DNA from: Mycoplasma sp. 2045
GTDB lineage: Bacteria; Bacillota_I; Bacilli_A; Mycoplasmatales; Metamycoplasmataceae
Direction of reading: 5' to 3'
NCBI RefSeq assembly: GCF_024582715.1
Contig: NZ_CP102083.1
Location: 62,001-126,000, forward strand
DNA length: 64,000 nt
Shown: positions 1-13,640 of the stretch, in pieces
Layout: each line of letters opens with the position of its first letter
Numbering within the stretch: position 1 is the first letter of the stretch
Position numbers and translations under genes: made by a program
Notes under the pieces: model-generated
Databases searched by the model: none
What the model saw: only the letters and a program-made list of their open reading frames with translations
Told to the model about the DNA's origin: nothing

Positions 1-393
1 GAAGCAACAGTTGAATTAAAAGTTTCTGAAGGCGCCTACGTTAGAAGTGTTTTAGTTGATACGGCACAAAAGGCAGGAACAAATTGTGTAATGACTTATT
101 TAAAAAGAGTAAGCTGTGGAAATGTTTCTGTTGATGACTTATCTGAAGAACACTATGAACAAATTCAAATTGATAAATTATTAAATCTAAAAAAAATGAT
201 TTCAAATAATGAAATTTTTAAATTCATTAGAAATGGTAATGAATTTAAAGTTGAAAAAGAAGATGGTGATTACCTACTTTATTCACCAAATGAAAATGAA
301 GTTTGAGCCATTGGGCAAGTAATAAAAGGTATTTTTAAACCTAAAAAAGTTTCGATTGAAAGGATAAATTTATATGAAAACAATCAAAGATAA
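1..393 (+). CDS. truB: tRNA pseudouridine synthase B, C-terminal part
   Basis: The 5' end lies outside the window, so only the last 130 codons are visible. TruB makes pseudouridine 55 in the T-loop of tRNAs. The segment EGAYVRSVLVDTAQ followed by a TYLKRVSCG-like stretch matches the conserved GTYIRTL...LRRTRSG block of the TruB catalytic domain. A TGA at 304-306 is read as Trp. The TAA stop is at 391-393 and the next gene starts inside it at 374, a 20-base overlap that suggests translational coupling. In many Firmicutes truB sits beside ribF, and here a RibF-like gene follows one gene later. Confidence 0.85.
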
Positions 394-1189
394 TATTAAA
401 GTAGCTGCATTTGATATTGATGGGACATTATTAGCTAAAGGGATCAGAGAATTTTCATTAAATACAAGAAAAATTTTTCCATTATTAAAACAAAATGGAA
501 TTGTTTCAGTTTTAGCTACAGCAAGAGAATTCGCAACAATTGGGGATTTTCTAAAAGTTCTTGAACCAGACTACTTTATAGGGGCAAATGGATCATTTAT
601 TTTTGACCCTAAAACTGAGAAATTTATTTACAAAAATACCCTTCTTAAAGAAGATGTTGTTAAGTTTTATAATGCATACAAAGATAAAATTGTTGCATTT
701 GCAGTAACTGATTTTGATAAAGTCTTTAAGTCACCTACAATGGATTTAAGATCTTGATTTATTAGACCGTTTATGACTAATTATTATGATTTTGATGAAA
801 AAGAACTATCAAATGATGATTTATATATGATTACAATTAACACACCTGATGCAAAAATATTAGGTAAGGAAATGCAAAAATTCATCGAAGATAACAATTT
901 ATCAATGGAGGTGTCTTCAACTTGAAGTAATGGAATTTTCATTAGTCCAAAAAACTGTATGAAAAGTACTGCTTTAGAAGTGTTGTGTGAAAGACTTGGT
1001 TTCACATTGCAAGAAAACCTAATTGCCTTCGGTGATGGAGCAAATGATGTTGATATGCTACAAAAAGCTTATATTGGTGTAACTACAGAAACTGCAAGCA
1101 ACAGTGTTAAAAAATATGCTGATGAAATTATGTTAGATGCTGAATACGATGGAGCATATTTAAAATTAAAAGAATTAGGTTTAATTTAA
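374..1189 (+). CDS. HAD-superfamily phosphatase, Cof type
   Basis: A 271-residue cytosolic hydrolase. Motif I is FDIDGT with nucleophile Asp14, and the late Mg-binding motif GDGAND lies at residues 220-225. Both are typical of the Cof/YbiV family of sugar-phosphate or cofactor phosphatases. Length fits the family. In-frame TGA codons, for example 756-758, are Trp. It overlaps the end of truB and is followed after one base by a RibF-like gene. A role in flavin nucleotide dephosphorylation is therefore possible, but that is inference from position only. A second, distinct Cof-type gene is at 44548. Confidence 0.85.
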
Positions 1190-1190
1190 T

Positions 1191-2048
1191 ATGGAAGATT
1201 TATTAATCTATGATTTAGATGATTTTGAGACAAAAGATAATGATATTTTTCTTTTAGGTGAATTTAATTCATTTCATTTAGGTCACTATCAACTCTATAA
1301 AAAAGCTATTGAATTAAAAAAACAAAATGAAGATAGCAGAGTTATTTTAGTTTGTTTTAATTCAGACAAATTACTACCAAAAGATAATGGAACTAGTTTT
1401 ACAGATAAAAATGCAAAATATATGCAGCTTACTCAATTGGATTTAGATTCAATTATTGAACTTGATTTTGAAGCGATCAGAAATTGAGATGGAATTTTAT
1501 TTTTAAATAAATTGGGTCAAAATAAAAAAGTCACATTTATATCTGGCGAAGATTATAAATGCGGTCATCGAGCAAGTTATAATTTTGAACTTGCAAAAAA
1601 TGAGAATACTTTAAAAGAAAATTATTCATTTATTACTGAGCCAACTCAGAAAATTCAAAATGTAAAAATCAGTACATCAAAACTAAAAGAAAGCATAGAA
1701 TTTGGTGATTTAGATTTTGTTAATTCATTATTAGTTTTCAATTATGCAATCGGTTGTAATGTCAATTCTGATTTAATAATCACAAAATCTGCAAATTTAG
1801 TAAATATTCATCCAGGTGTATATTCAGGTGTGATTTATTTTGAAGATTTAGTAATATATGCAAGCATATTAATTGATTTGGATCATTCGATTTATTTAGA
1901 TTTATTTAACTTTGAACTTGAAGATTTAGCAGATAGTCAAATAGTTATTGAATTCAGAAAAGTAGTTAGATTAATTAAAAATGAATATGAAGCATTTTTA
2001 AGTGACACTGATATTGCAAAATCTAAAGAAATATTATTTAATTATTAA
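1191..2048 (+). CDS. ribF: RibF-like FAD synthetase, riboflavin kinase half degenerate
   Basis: A 285-residue protein. The N-terminal nucleotidyltransferase signature GEFNSFHLGH (residues 23-32) and ISGEDYKCG (about 117-125) match the FAD-synthetase domain of RibF, which adenylylates FMN. A KISTSKLKESIEFGD stretch corresponds to the RibF SSTRIR...GD motif. The C-terminal third keeps PGVYSGV and a final V-x-F...VR pattern like the riboflavin kinase domain. The usual T-x-G-F-P-T-A-N substrate/Mg motif is not recognisable (SDLIITKSANL in its place). FAD synthetase activity is likely; riboflavin kinase activity is doubtful. It starts one base after the HAD gene stop. TGA at 1485-1487 is Trp. Confidence 0.75.
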
Positions 2049-2086
2049 ATTAGATTTAGAATTAAATCAATTTAATTAAAAAGTTA

Positions 2087-2092
2087 TATAAT
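2087..2092 (+). promoter_or_regulatory. -10 box for rpsO
   Basis: A perfect TATAAT lies in the 199-base gap between the ribF-like gene and rpsO. No convincing -35 is visible. It would leave a leader of about 150 bases before rpsO, in which CAGAT (near 2132) and ATCTG (near 2205) could pair at long range. S15 genes are often autoregulated through their leaders, but no known S15 leader fold was recognised here. Confidence 0.45.
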
Positions 2093-2247
2093 TAAAAATA
2101 ATTGCAATATGTAATTATTAAATAAAACTTACAGATACTAGGAAATATCAGATTTTTTCATATAAAACACAAATTTATAGCTCGGAGTTTTGATATATAA
2201 AACATCTGGGTTATAAACATAATAATTTCAAATTCAAAGGAGATATT

Positions 2248-2514
2248 ATGGTTTCAAAACAAAGAAAATTAGAATTAACTGAAAAATTCGGTAAAAATTC
2301 TAAAGACACTGGAAATATAGCAGTTCAAATTGCTATCTTAACAGAAGATATCGAACTTTTAAAACCTCACTTTGCTAACAACCCAAAAGATAATCATTCT
2401 AAAAGAGGTTTCTTAGCAAAAATTTCACATCGTAAAGTTCTTTTAAGACATTTAAAAGAAACAAATTTCGAAAAATACAACGAAGTGATTGAAGCTTTAA
2501 ATATTCGTAAATAA
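2248..2514 (+). CDS. rpsO: 30S ribosomal protein S15
   Basis: An 88-residue protein of the normal S15 length, which binds 16S rRNA in the platform of the small subunit. The pattern [15 protein letters not shown] and the closing segment with NHSKRGFL and [11 protein letters not shown] are diagnostic of the family. A clear AAAGGAGA ribosome binding site lies 7 bases before the ATG. It is a single-gene unit: a promoter-like TATAAT lies upstream and a strong terminator downstream. Confidence 0.97.
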   Translation: MVSKQRKLELTEKFGKNSKDTGNIAVQIAILTEDIELLKPHFANNPKDNHSKRGFLAKISHRKVLLRHLKETNFEKYNEVIEALNIRK

Positions 2515-2588
2515 TTGATTTTTTAAAATTTTTTCAAATTTAACCAAAAATTTTTAATTTTTATTTTATTGCAGTTATTATAAAAAAT

Positions 2589-2648
2589 GAACCACAAGCC
2601 ATCATAGTTAATCGGGAATTTATACTATGATACTTGTGGTTCTTTTTT
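2589..2648 (+). terminator. Rho-independent terminator after rpsO
   Basis: GAACCACAAG (2589-2598) pairs with CTTGTGGTTC (2633-2642), and inside it ATCATAGT (2601-2608) pairs with ACTATGAT (2624-2631). The two stems are separated by a small C/A mismatch. Six T follow at 2643-2648. A run of six A at 2582-2587 means it could also act on the minus strand. Confidence 0.9.
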
Positions 2649-2715
2649 AGTTCAGTTTTGGAATGAGCGATAAATTTTTTTAAAAAAGTTGTGTAATTAG
2701 ATTGGGAGGTGAAAA

Positions 2716-3729
2716 ATGAATTTAACAGAAATCGAAACAACCATTCCGATTCCTGATTATGCAACATTAATGAAAAATGCAAAATCAGTTTTAAATGAAA
2801 TTGAAAAAAGGTTTGGTAATGATTCAATAATGATTTTAGGTGAAAAACCTGAAATAAATATACAAACTATACATAGTGGTAGCTATGTTCTAGACAGAGC
2901 CTTAGGTATAGGTGGTTTTCCACAAGGGAAGATTATTGAAATCTATGGTCCTGAAAGTAGTGGCAAAACAACTTTAGCACTACATACTATAGCCGAAGTT
3001 CAAAAGAATGGAGGTTTAGCTGCATTTATAGATGCAGAACAATCAATAGATCCTGAATATGCTAAAAGAATTGGTGTTCAACTAGACAAATTAATTTTAT
3101 CTCAACCAAGTTCAGGAGAACAAGCATTAGAAATTGTCGATACACTAGCTAAATCAGGATTCATTGACTTGATTGTGGTCGATAGTGTTGCTGCATTAGT
3201 TCCAGAAGCTGAATTAAATGGAGAAATGGGCGATCAACAAATTGGCGCTCAAGCAAGATTAATGTCAAAAGCACTTAGAAAAATCACAGGAAATTCAAAT
3301 AAGAATAAGACAACAATCTTATTTATAAATCAAATGAGAGAAAAAATTGGAGTTATTTTTGGTAGTCCAGAAACAACTCCGGGAGGACGTGCTCTTAAAT
3401 TTTATTCAAGTATAAGAGTTGAAGTAAGGAAAGGAACGATTATTACAGATGGAAAATCAAATACAGGAACTGAAATTAGGTTCAAGGTCGTTAAAAATAA
3501 ATTATCAGCCCCTTATACGTCTGCTCAGAGCGAATTGATATTTTCGAAAGGTATTGATAAGTTTTCAGAACTTGTTGATGTCGCAGTCGAAGAAAAAATA
3601 ATTGAGAAAAAAGGTTCTTGATATAGCTATAATGGTAAAAATATAGCTCAAGGAAAGAAAAATATGCGCGATTATATTGAAAATGACAATGAGTTAAAGG
3701 AAGCAATTTTAACTAAAATTAAATGTTAA
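2716..3729 (+). CDS. recA: Recombinase A
   Basis: 337 residues. RecA forms filaments on single-stranded DNA, drives homologous strand exchange and repair, and hydrolyses ATP. Walker A GPESSGKTT is at 78-86, Walker B LIVVDS at 152-157, and the DNA-binding L2 region with FINQMREKIG at 203-212. TGA at 3619-3621 is Trp, so the protein continues about 36 residues beyond it to TAA at 3727. The ribosome binding site GGGAGGTG is the exact complement of a canonical 16S tail, which this window's 16S does not have. recA followed by a YmdB-type gene resembles the Firmicutes recA-rny-ymdB order, but without rny. Confidence 0.97.
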
Positions 3730-3771
3730 AAATAAGTTAAACATTTAATTTGTTAGTCATATAATTGCTAT

Positions 3772-4599
3772 ATGAACTTGACTAACCAAAGAAATAAGAA
3801 AATTAGAATACTATTTTTTGGAGATATTTTTGGAGAACCAGGAATTAAAACTGTAGAAAAATATATCCAAACTTTAAAAGAAAAATACAAAATAGATTTT
3901 ATCATTGCTCAAGGGGAAAACATTTCTGGAAGAAAAGGCCTTAATAAAACAGATTATTTAAAACTTTCAGAATTAGGGATAAATGCATTTACTATGGGAA
4001 ACCATGTATGAGCTAATGAGGAAATTTATGAACTATTAGAAAATGAGAATAACATAATTAGACCATTAAATATAGATAGAGGCTATCAAGGAAGTGGGGC
4101 TAAGATATTTAAAGTTAAAAATTCTAAACTAAGAGTTATTAGTTTGTTGGGTATAACTTTTAATAATCTACTTAGTCCATGAGAACAAGAAAGTGCAAAT
4201 AACTTTTTTGATGCTATGGATTCTATTATGGAAGAAGAATCTGTGGACTTTAATTTTGTTGATTTCCATGCTGAAACAACAAGTGAGAAAAATGTACTGG
4301 GTCTATATTTAGATGGAGTTGTTGATGCAGTAGTCGGAACACATACACATGTTCAAACTAATGATTATAGGATCTTACCAAAAGGAACTGCATATATTAC
4401 TGATGTAGGTATGGTTGGTCCCATGAATTCGGCAATCGGTGCAAACTTTGAGGAAGTTTATAAAAAAATGAGATATAACAGTAGGGAGAAATTTACTGTC
4501 AGTGAAAATAACACACAGTTAAATGCTGTAATTATTGAATTAAACACTAAAAGAGAGAATACAATAAAACCAATCAATATATATAATATAGAAATTTAA
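3772..4599 (+). CDS. ymdB: YmdB-type metallophosphoesterase (2',3'-cyclic nucleotide phosphodiesterase family)
   Basis: 275 residues. The order of metal-binding motifs follows the YmdB/TIGR00282 family: FFGDIFGEPG with Asp18, GEN at 48-50, GNH at 76-78, FHAETTSEK with His166, and GTHTHVQT with His191 and His193. Members hydrolyse 2',3'-cyclic nucleotides or cyclic-di-nucleotides using two metal ions in the cytosol. TGA at 4009-4011 and 4180-4182 are Trp. The start lacks an obvious Shine-Dalgarno sequence. A terminator follows, so this ends the recA-ymdB block. Confidence 0.85.
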
Positions 4600-4670
4600 A
4601 ATAAGTCAATTTTAGAGGGGCAATAAAAGTAGACTGAGAAGAAAATTTCAGATAGCTAATTATTAAGCGG

Positions 4671-4704
4671 CACAACTAGTAATTATTAACTAGTTGTGTT
4701 TTTT
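4671..4704 (+). terminator. Terminator before the rRNA unit
   Basis: CACAACTAGT (4671-4680) and ACTAGTTGTG (4689-4698) form a perfect 10-bp stem with an 8-base loop, followed by six T. It ends the ymdB transcript about 50 bases upstream of the rRNA promoter. Confidence 0.88.
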
Positions 4705-4753
4705 ATTCAACATTAAAAAAATTAAAAAAAATTTTGAGAAATTAATTTAGTGT

Positions 4754-4759
4754 TATAAT
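4754..4759 (+). promoter_or_regulatory. rRNA promoter -10 box
   Basis: A consensus TATAAT about 70 bases before the 16S gene. A TTGAGA at 4734-4739 could be the -35, but the spacer is only 14 bases. Transcription would start just before the pre-16S processing stem at 4791. Confidence 0.6.
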
Positions 4760-4822
4760 ATTCATGCTTTTGTTAGCAAGAAGTTCTTTGAAAACTAGAT
4801 ATATACAAGACATGACAAGTCA

Positions 4823-6335
<1,513 letters not shown>

Positions 6336-6598
6336 ACGGAGTACAATCAGCAATTTTATATTGCTATTTTAAATCTTTTATTACGATAATTTTTGTCATG
6401 ATATATCTAGTTTTGAGAGAATTTCTCTCTAATGTTCTTTGAAAACTGAATAGTTATAAAGATATTAATATAACAACGACATCAAAAATAAATTAAAGTC
6501 AATTTGTTTTGGATACCGAGTTATGAATTATTAGAAATAATAATTTATTAAAATGTCTTTGAATACATCAACAATAATAGGTTATATTGTTACAACTT
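6336..6598 (+). other. 16S-23S internal spacer with rRNA processing stems
   Basis: The 263-base spacer has no tRNA gene. GTCATG plus ATATATCTAGTTTT at 6395-6414 pairs with AAAACTAGATATAT (4791-4804) plus CATGAC (4811-4816), enclosing 16S. A 23-base segment at 6435-6457 beginning TTCTTTGAAAACTG is the exact reverse complement of 9513-9535 and encloses 23S. A second pair is AAAATGTCT plus GAATACATC (6550-6569) with GATGTATTC plus AGACATTTT (9481-9498). These are typical RNase III processing stalks. Confidence 0.8.
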
Positions 6599-9470
<2,872 letters not shown>

Positions 9471-9480
9471 AGTATATTAA

Positions 9481-9535
9481 GATGTATTCAGACATTTTAA
9501 TGAATTATTAAAATAACTATTCAGTTTTCAAAGAA
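9481..9535 (+). other. 3' arms of the pre-23S processing stalk
   Basis: 9481-9498 and 9513-9535 are reverse complements of 6550-6569 (one two-base interruption) and 6435-6457 (perfect over 23 bases). Together they form the long stalk that brackets 23S before maturation. Confidence 0.8.
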
Positions 9536-9540
9536 TATTT

Positions 9541-9563
9541 AACACCTTTAATGGTGTTTTTTT
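9541..9563 (+). terminator. rRNA transcript terminator
   Basis: AACACC (9541-9546) pairs with GGTGTT (9553-9558), followed by a T run to 9563. It ends the 16S-23S unit without a 5S gene. Confidence 0.8.
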
Positions 9564-9597
9564 ATTAACTCAAACTATGAAAAAAAATATTTTGTTA

Positions 9598-9603
9598 TAT
9601 AAT
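9598..9603 (+). promoter_or_regulatory. -10 box for the secY operon
   Basis: TATAAT 32 bases before the secY TTG start and after the rRNA terminator. It probably drives secY through rplQ, because these genes have lost their usual connection to the upstream S10-spc genes. Confidence 0.55.
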
Positions 9604-9634
9604 ACCAATATATTTTAAAAAAGGGGCGAACACA

Positions 9635-11029
9635 TTGGGTAATTTAATCTATAAAACAAAAAATAGATTAAGAGCATTCTTCACAAATAAGGATTTAACG
9701 AAGAAGGCTATTTTTACTTTACTCATGTTGGCTATCTATATTTTAGGAACGACTATAACATTACCATTTGTAAAGATTAAAAACGAAGACGCAATTAGTA
9801 GTAACTCTTTTTTAAATACATTAAACTTAATTGGTGGTGGAGGACTTAGACAGTTCTCACTATTTGCTTTAGGTATTAGTCCATTTATTAATGCTTCTCT
9901 TATAATGATGATTTTACAATCAAAAATATTCCCTCCGATCTATAAATTAAGCCAGAGTGGTCCACAAGGTAGAAGAAAAATAAATATTATTACTAGATTG
10001 TTAACAATTGTTATTTCTTATCCACAAGCTGTGTTCTTAATTAAAACACTTGGCAATGGAAATAGTCAATTCATTGAGTTGGATGGATATGGAATTGTAT
10101 CAAAAGAATTTTTAACATTCTTTATGCTTCCGATGGTTTTAACTTCTGCTTCATTATTTGCTTTATTTATTTCAGAACAAATCACAAATAAAGGAATTGG
10201 AAATGGAACAAGTTTAATTATTTTCACAGGTATTGCTGCTAGATTACCGTTCCAATTTAAAGAAGCATTCTTACATTACATAGGTGTTGATTTATCTGGG
10301 TCAAGCGGCGTACTTGTTGGTATAGTCAACTTCTTTACATATATACTTGTTTACTTACTTGTTTTAATGATTATAGCTATTGTTTATGTAGCAGAAAGAC
10401 ATATACCTATCCAACAAATAGGAGCAGGTAGATCTAAATCTAAAAAAGACATTGGTTATTTACCTATTAAACTAAATCCAGCTGGAATTATGCCTATTAT
10501 CTTTGCTATGATGGTTTTATCATTCCCAACAATGATTGCAAACATACTACCAGATGATAATGCATCAAAACAATGAATTAACCAAAATATGCAATTTACT
10601 CAACCAATTGGATTTACATTACTTATAGTTATTATTTTTGCTTTCTCATTAGTTATGGGTATCCAACAATCAAAAGTTGATAAAATAGCTGAAGATTTTG
10701 CTAAAAATTCAACATTTATTCCAGGTGTAAGACCAGGAGAAGAAACACAAGATTACTTAATTGGGATTGTATTTAGATTAAGTGTATTTTCATCATTCTA
10801 TTTATTAGCATTAGGAAGTATGCAATTTATTGAAATTATGGCAGGTATTTTACCTAATGTAATTTCATTTGGTGGTACAGGACTTATGATTTTAGTAAGT
10901 GTTGCACTTGAAACAGTAGGGCAATTACAAGCAAGAATTAAATCAAATAATTTATCAAAAGCAAAAAGAGAGTCAATTAAAAATATTGAAAGTAACTCAG
11001 CAGAAAACGTAGAAGGTTTATTATGATAA
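9635..11029 (+). CDS. secY: Protein translocase subunit SecY
   Basis: 464 residues forming the pore of the Sec membrane translocon, with about ten hydrophobic segments. The start is TTG, supported by AAGGGG about nine bases upstream and by alignment of the N-terminal KNRLRAFFTNKDLTKKAIFT with SecY proteins. PFINASLIM, QSGPQGRRK and YVAERHIPIQQ are family landmarks. An in-frame TGA at 10574-10576 is Trp. The last sense codon is also TGA (11024-11026), followed by TAA at 11027, so the protein ends in Trp. Overlaps adk by seven bases (ATGATAA), indicating translational coupling. Confidence 0.95.
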
Positions 11030-11697
11030 ATAAAATAAATAAAAATGTGATTTTTATGGGACAACCAGGAGCAGGAAAAGGTACTGTTGCTTCTTTATTG
11101 TCAAAAACAAGCAATTTAATTCATTTATCAACAGGTAACATTTTTAGAAATGAAATAGCGCAAAAAACTGAACTTGGTCTTAAAGTTCAAAACATTGTGA
11201 CAACGGGTGGATATGTACCTGATGAAATCACAAATAAAATTGTTGAAAATGCAATCTTAAAATTAAAAGAAAATAACCAATTTTTTATCCTAGATGGTTT
11301 TCCTAGAACTAAAGCCCAAGCCGAGTTTTTAAATTCACTTAAAGACTTTGAATTTGTAGTTATTGAGCTTCAAGTAAATAATGAAGAAATCATTAAGCGT
11401 TTAAGTGGTAGAAGAACATGTGTAAATTGTGGTGCTGGTTACCATGTAGACTTCCAACCACCTAAAGTAGAAGGTGTTTGTGATGTTTGTTCTAATCAAA
11501 TTGTTCAACGTGCAGACGACACACCTGAACGTATTGAACACAGATTAAAAATCTATGAAGAACAAACAAAACCATTAATTGACTACTACAAATCACTTGA
11601 TGAATTAAGAGTTGTAGATGCTTCAGCTACACCTGAAGAAGTTGCAAAACAGGTACTTGAAATTTTGCAAAAAAGTGATAAAATAAATAAACTTTAA
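11023..11697 (+). CDS. adk: Adenylate kinase
   Basis: 224 residues; interconverts ATP+AMP and 2 ADP in the cytosol. P-loop GQPGAGKGT at 13-21 and FILDGFPRT at about 88-95 are diagnostic. The lid carries four cysteines (133, 136, 153, 156) in CVNC...CDVC, a structural zinc site typical of Gram-positive-type enzymes. Its ATG overlaps the end of secY. A stem-loop follows before map. Confidence 0.96.
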   Translation: MINKINKNVIFMGQPGAGKGTVASLLSKTSNLIHLSTGNIFRNEIAQKTELGLKVQNIVTTGGYVPDEITNKIVENAILKLKENNQFFILDGFPRTKAQAEFLNSLKDFEFVVIELQVNNEEIIKRLSGRRTCVNCGAGYHVDFQPPKVEGVCDVCSNQIVQRADDTPERIEHRLKIYEEQTKPLIDYYKSLDELRVVDASATPEEVAKQVLEILQKSDKINKL

Positions 11698-11700
11698 AAT

Positions 11701-11741
11701 ATCTAACATATATGTTAGATTATTTTATTTTTTACAGAGAA
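11701..11741 (+). terminator. Weak stem-loop between adk and map
   Basis: ATCTAACA and TGTTAGAT (11701-11720) form an 8-bp stem with a 4-base loop, followed by a T-rich stretch interrupted by A (TATTTTATTTTTT). Its place inside an operon suggests partial attenuation or mRNA processing rather than full termination. Confidence 0.4.
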
Positions 11742-11754
11742 AGGTGATCTAATT

Positions 11755-12501
11755 ATGTCTTGAGTAAAAACAGAAGAAGAAATTCAAAAGATTACCAAAT
11801 CTTGTCAAATCTTGGCAGAAGTCAAGCAAATAGTTTGAGACTTTGTAAGACCAGGGGTTTCTTTAAAAGATATTGATCAATTGGCTTTTAAAGAAATAAT
11901 CAAACGTGGAGCCAAACCTGCATTTAAAGGTTATCAAGGTTTTCCAAGTACAGCATGTATATCAGTTAATGAACAATTGATCCATGGAATACCTACAAAT
12001 CGCATCGTAGAAGAAGGTGACATTGTTAGTGTTGACTTAGGATGCATCTGAGAAGGTTTTTATAGTGATAGTGCCTTCACTAAACCAGTCGGAAAAGTTT
12101 CGCCTCTAGATCAGAAACTTATTGATGTAGCTAAAGGAGCTTTTGAAGCTGGATTAAAAGCGATTAAAAAAGGTGCTAGAACAGGTGATATATCTTATGC
12201 AATAGGTGAATATATCCATAAGCACGGTTTATTTACACCAAGAGACTTTTGTGGTCATGGAATCGGAAGAAGATTACATGAAGATCCTAATATTTTCAAT
12301 GAAGGTAAAAAAGGAACTGGTCCATTACTTAAAGATGGTATGGTAATTTGTATTGAGCCAATGATTGCCCAAACTAATAAATTTATTCAACTTAGAGATG
12401 GGTGAACAATAGTTAGCGCCAATAATACAAGAACAGCTCATTATGAACACACTGTACTTATCAAAAATGGAAAAGGAATCGTGTTAACGAAAGGAATCTA
12501 A
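11755..12501 (+). CDS. map: Methionine aminopeptidase type I
   Basis: 248 residues; removes the initiator Met from new proteins. The metal ligands of the type I enzyme can be placed: Asp94, Asp105, His168 in FCGHGIGRRLHEDP, Glu201 in CIEPM, and Glu231 in HYEHT. His77 in IHGIP is the conserved catalytic-pocket His. The second codons TCT TGA give MSW; several other TGA codons are Trp. The stop abuts the infA start, and the AAAGGA near its end serves as the infA ribosome binding site. Confidence 0.96.
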
Positions 12502-12717
12502 TTGGCAAAAGATGCTATTAAAATAAAAGGTGTTGTCAAAGAAGTTTTTACAATTGATGATTATTCAGTAGAACTTGAAAATGGCATCACAATTAAAGCT
12601 CATATTTCTGGAAAGATGAGAATTAACCACATTCGTATCTTACCAGGTGATTCAGTTGATGTCGAAGTAAGTCCTTATGATACAACACAAGGACGTATTA
12701 CTTACAGACACAAGTAA
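12502..12717 (+). CDS. infA: Translation initiation factor IF-1
   Basis: 71 residues, the standard IF-1 length: a single OB-fold that binds the ribosomal A site during initiation. [18 protein letters not shown] and GRITYRHK match the family. The start is TTG immediately after the map stop, with AAAGGA seven bases upstream inside the map coding end. Tight spacing to map and rpmJ shows one operon. Confidence 0.95.
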   Translation: MAKDAIKIKGVVKEVFTIDDYSVELENGITIKAHISGKMRINHIRILPGDSVDVEVSPYDTTQGRITYRHK

Positions 12718-12729
12718 TAAGGAGAACTA

Positions 12730-12843
12730 ATGAAAGTTAGAGCAAGTGTTAAAAAAATGTGTAAAGACTGTAAAATCATTAAACGTAGAGGAATTATCCG
12801 TGTTATTTGTGTTCAACCAAAACACAAACAAAGACAAGGGTAA
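12730..12843 (+). CDS. rpmJ: 50S ribosomal protein L36
   Basis: A 37-residue protein starting [17 protein letters not shown] and ending PKHKQRQG. It has the CxxC...C...H zinc-ribbon layout (C11, C14, C27, H32) of the zinc-containing form of L36, which lies near the peptidyl-transferase centre. A ribosome binding site AAGGAG lies just before the ATG. Too short to be picked up by simple length filters but unmistakable. Confidence 0.96.
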   Translation: MKVRASVKKMCKDCKIIKRRGIIRVICVQPKHKQRQG

Positions 12844-12862
12844 TTGTTAGAAAGGATTTTAA

Positions 12863-13231
12863 ATGGCTAGAATTTTAAACGTCGAAATCCCAAACAATAA
12901 ACGTGTTGTTATTTCATTAACATACATTTATGGAATTGGAAGAACATTAGCAAAAGAAATTTGTAAAGTAGCAAACATTAGCGAAGATGCTCGTGTAAAA
13001 GATTTATCAGAAGAAGAATTATCAAGAATTCGTGAAGCAGCTAAAGTTTACACAACAGAAGGTGACTTACGTAGAGAAGTTTCATTAAACATCAAACGTT
13101 TAATGGAAATCAAATGCTACCGTGGAATGAGACACCGTAAAGGATTACCAGTTCGTGGACAAAGTACTCAAAAGAATGCTCGTACACGTAAGGGTCCAAG
13201 AAAAACTGTAGCAGGAAAGAAAGGTAAATAA
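12863..13231 (+). CDS. rpsM: 30S ribosomal protein S13
   Basis: 122 residues; sits in the head of the small subunit and contacts the P-site tRNA. Landmarks are [11 protein letters not shown] near residue 25, [15 protein letters not shown] near 90 and the basic tail NARTRKGP. The ribosome binding site AGAAAGGAT is fully complementary to the altered 16S tail seen here. Two bases separate the stop from the rpsK start. Confidence 0.97.
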   Translation: MARILNVEIPNNKRVVISLTYIYGIGRTLAKEICKVANISEDARVKDLSEEELSRIREAAKVYTTEGDLRREVSLNIKRLMEIKCYRGMRHRKGLPVRGQSTQKNARTRKGPRKTVAGKKGK

Positions 13232-13233
13232 TA

Positions 13234-13623
13234 ATGGCTCGTAAAACTAAGAAAAAGAACATTACAAGTGGTGTAGCACACATCCACTCAACAAACCAAA
13301 ACACAATTGTTACTTTTGCTGATGAAAACGGGAATGTTATTGCTTGAAGTTCAGCAGGAGCAATTGGATACAAAGGTACTAAAAAGAAAACTCCATATGC
13401 TGCTGGTTTAGCTGCTCAAGCTGCTGCTGAAGCTGCTAAAGAACACGGAATCAAAACAGTTAAAGTTGAATTAAAAGGTCTTGGAGCTGGAAAAGATGCT
13501 GCTAGAAAACAAATCGAAGTTAGCGGTATTACAGTAACAGAAATCAAAGACGTTACACCAGTTCCACACAACGGAACAAGACCACCAAAACGTATCTTAA
13601 AACGTGAACGTATGAAAAAATAA
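13234..13623 (+). CDS. rpsK: 30S ribosomal protein S11
   Basis: 129 residues; platform protein of the small subunit. [27 protein letters not shown] and the closing [19 protein letters not shown] identify it. The Trp before SSAG is encoded by TGA at 13345-13347. It directly follows rpsM and precedes rpoA by 17 bases, the classical order. Confidence 0.97.
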
Positions 13624-13640
13624 TTCAAAAGAGGTAAACA

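Noticed and set aside
6336-6598. tRNA genes in the 16S-23S spacer
   Set aside because: No cloverleaf or T-arm motif is present.
10574-10576. TGA codons cutting secY, valS, alaS, recA and many other genes
   Set aside because: They fall at Trp positions and the homology continues in frame, so this is the mycoplasma code and not decay.
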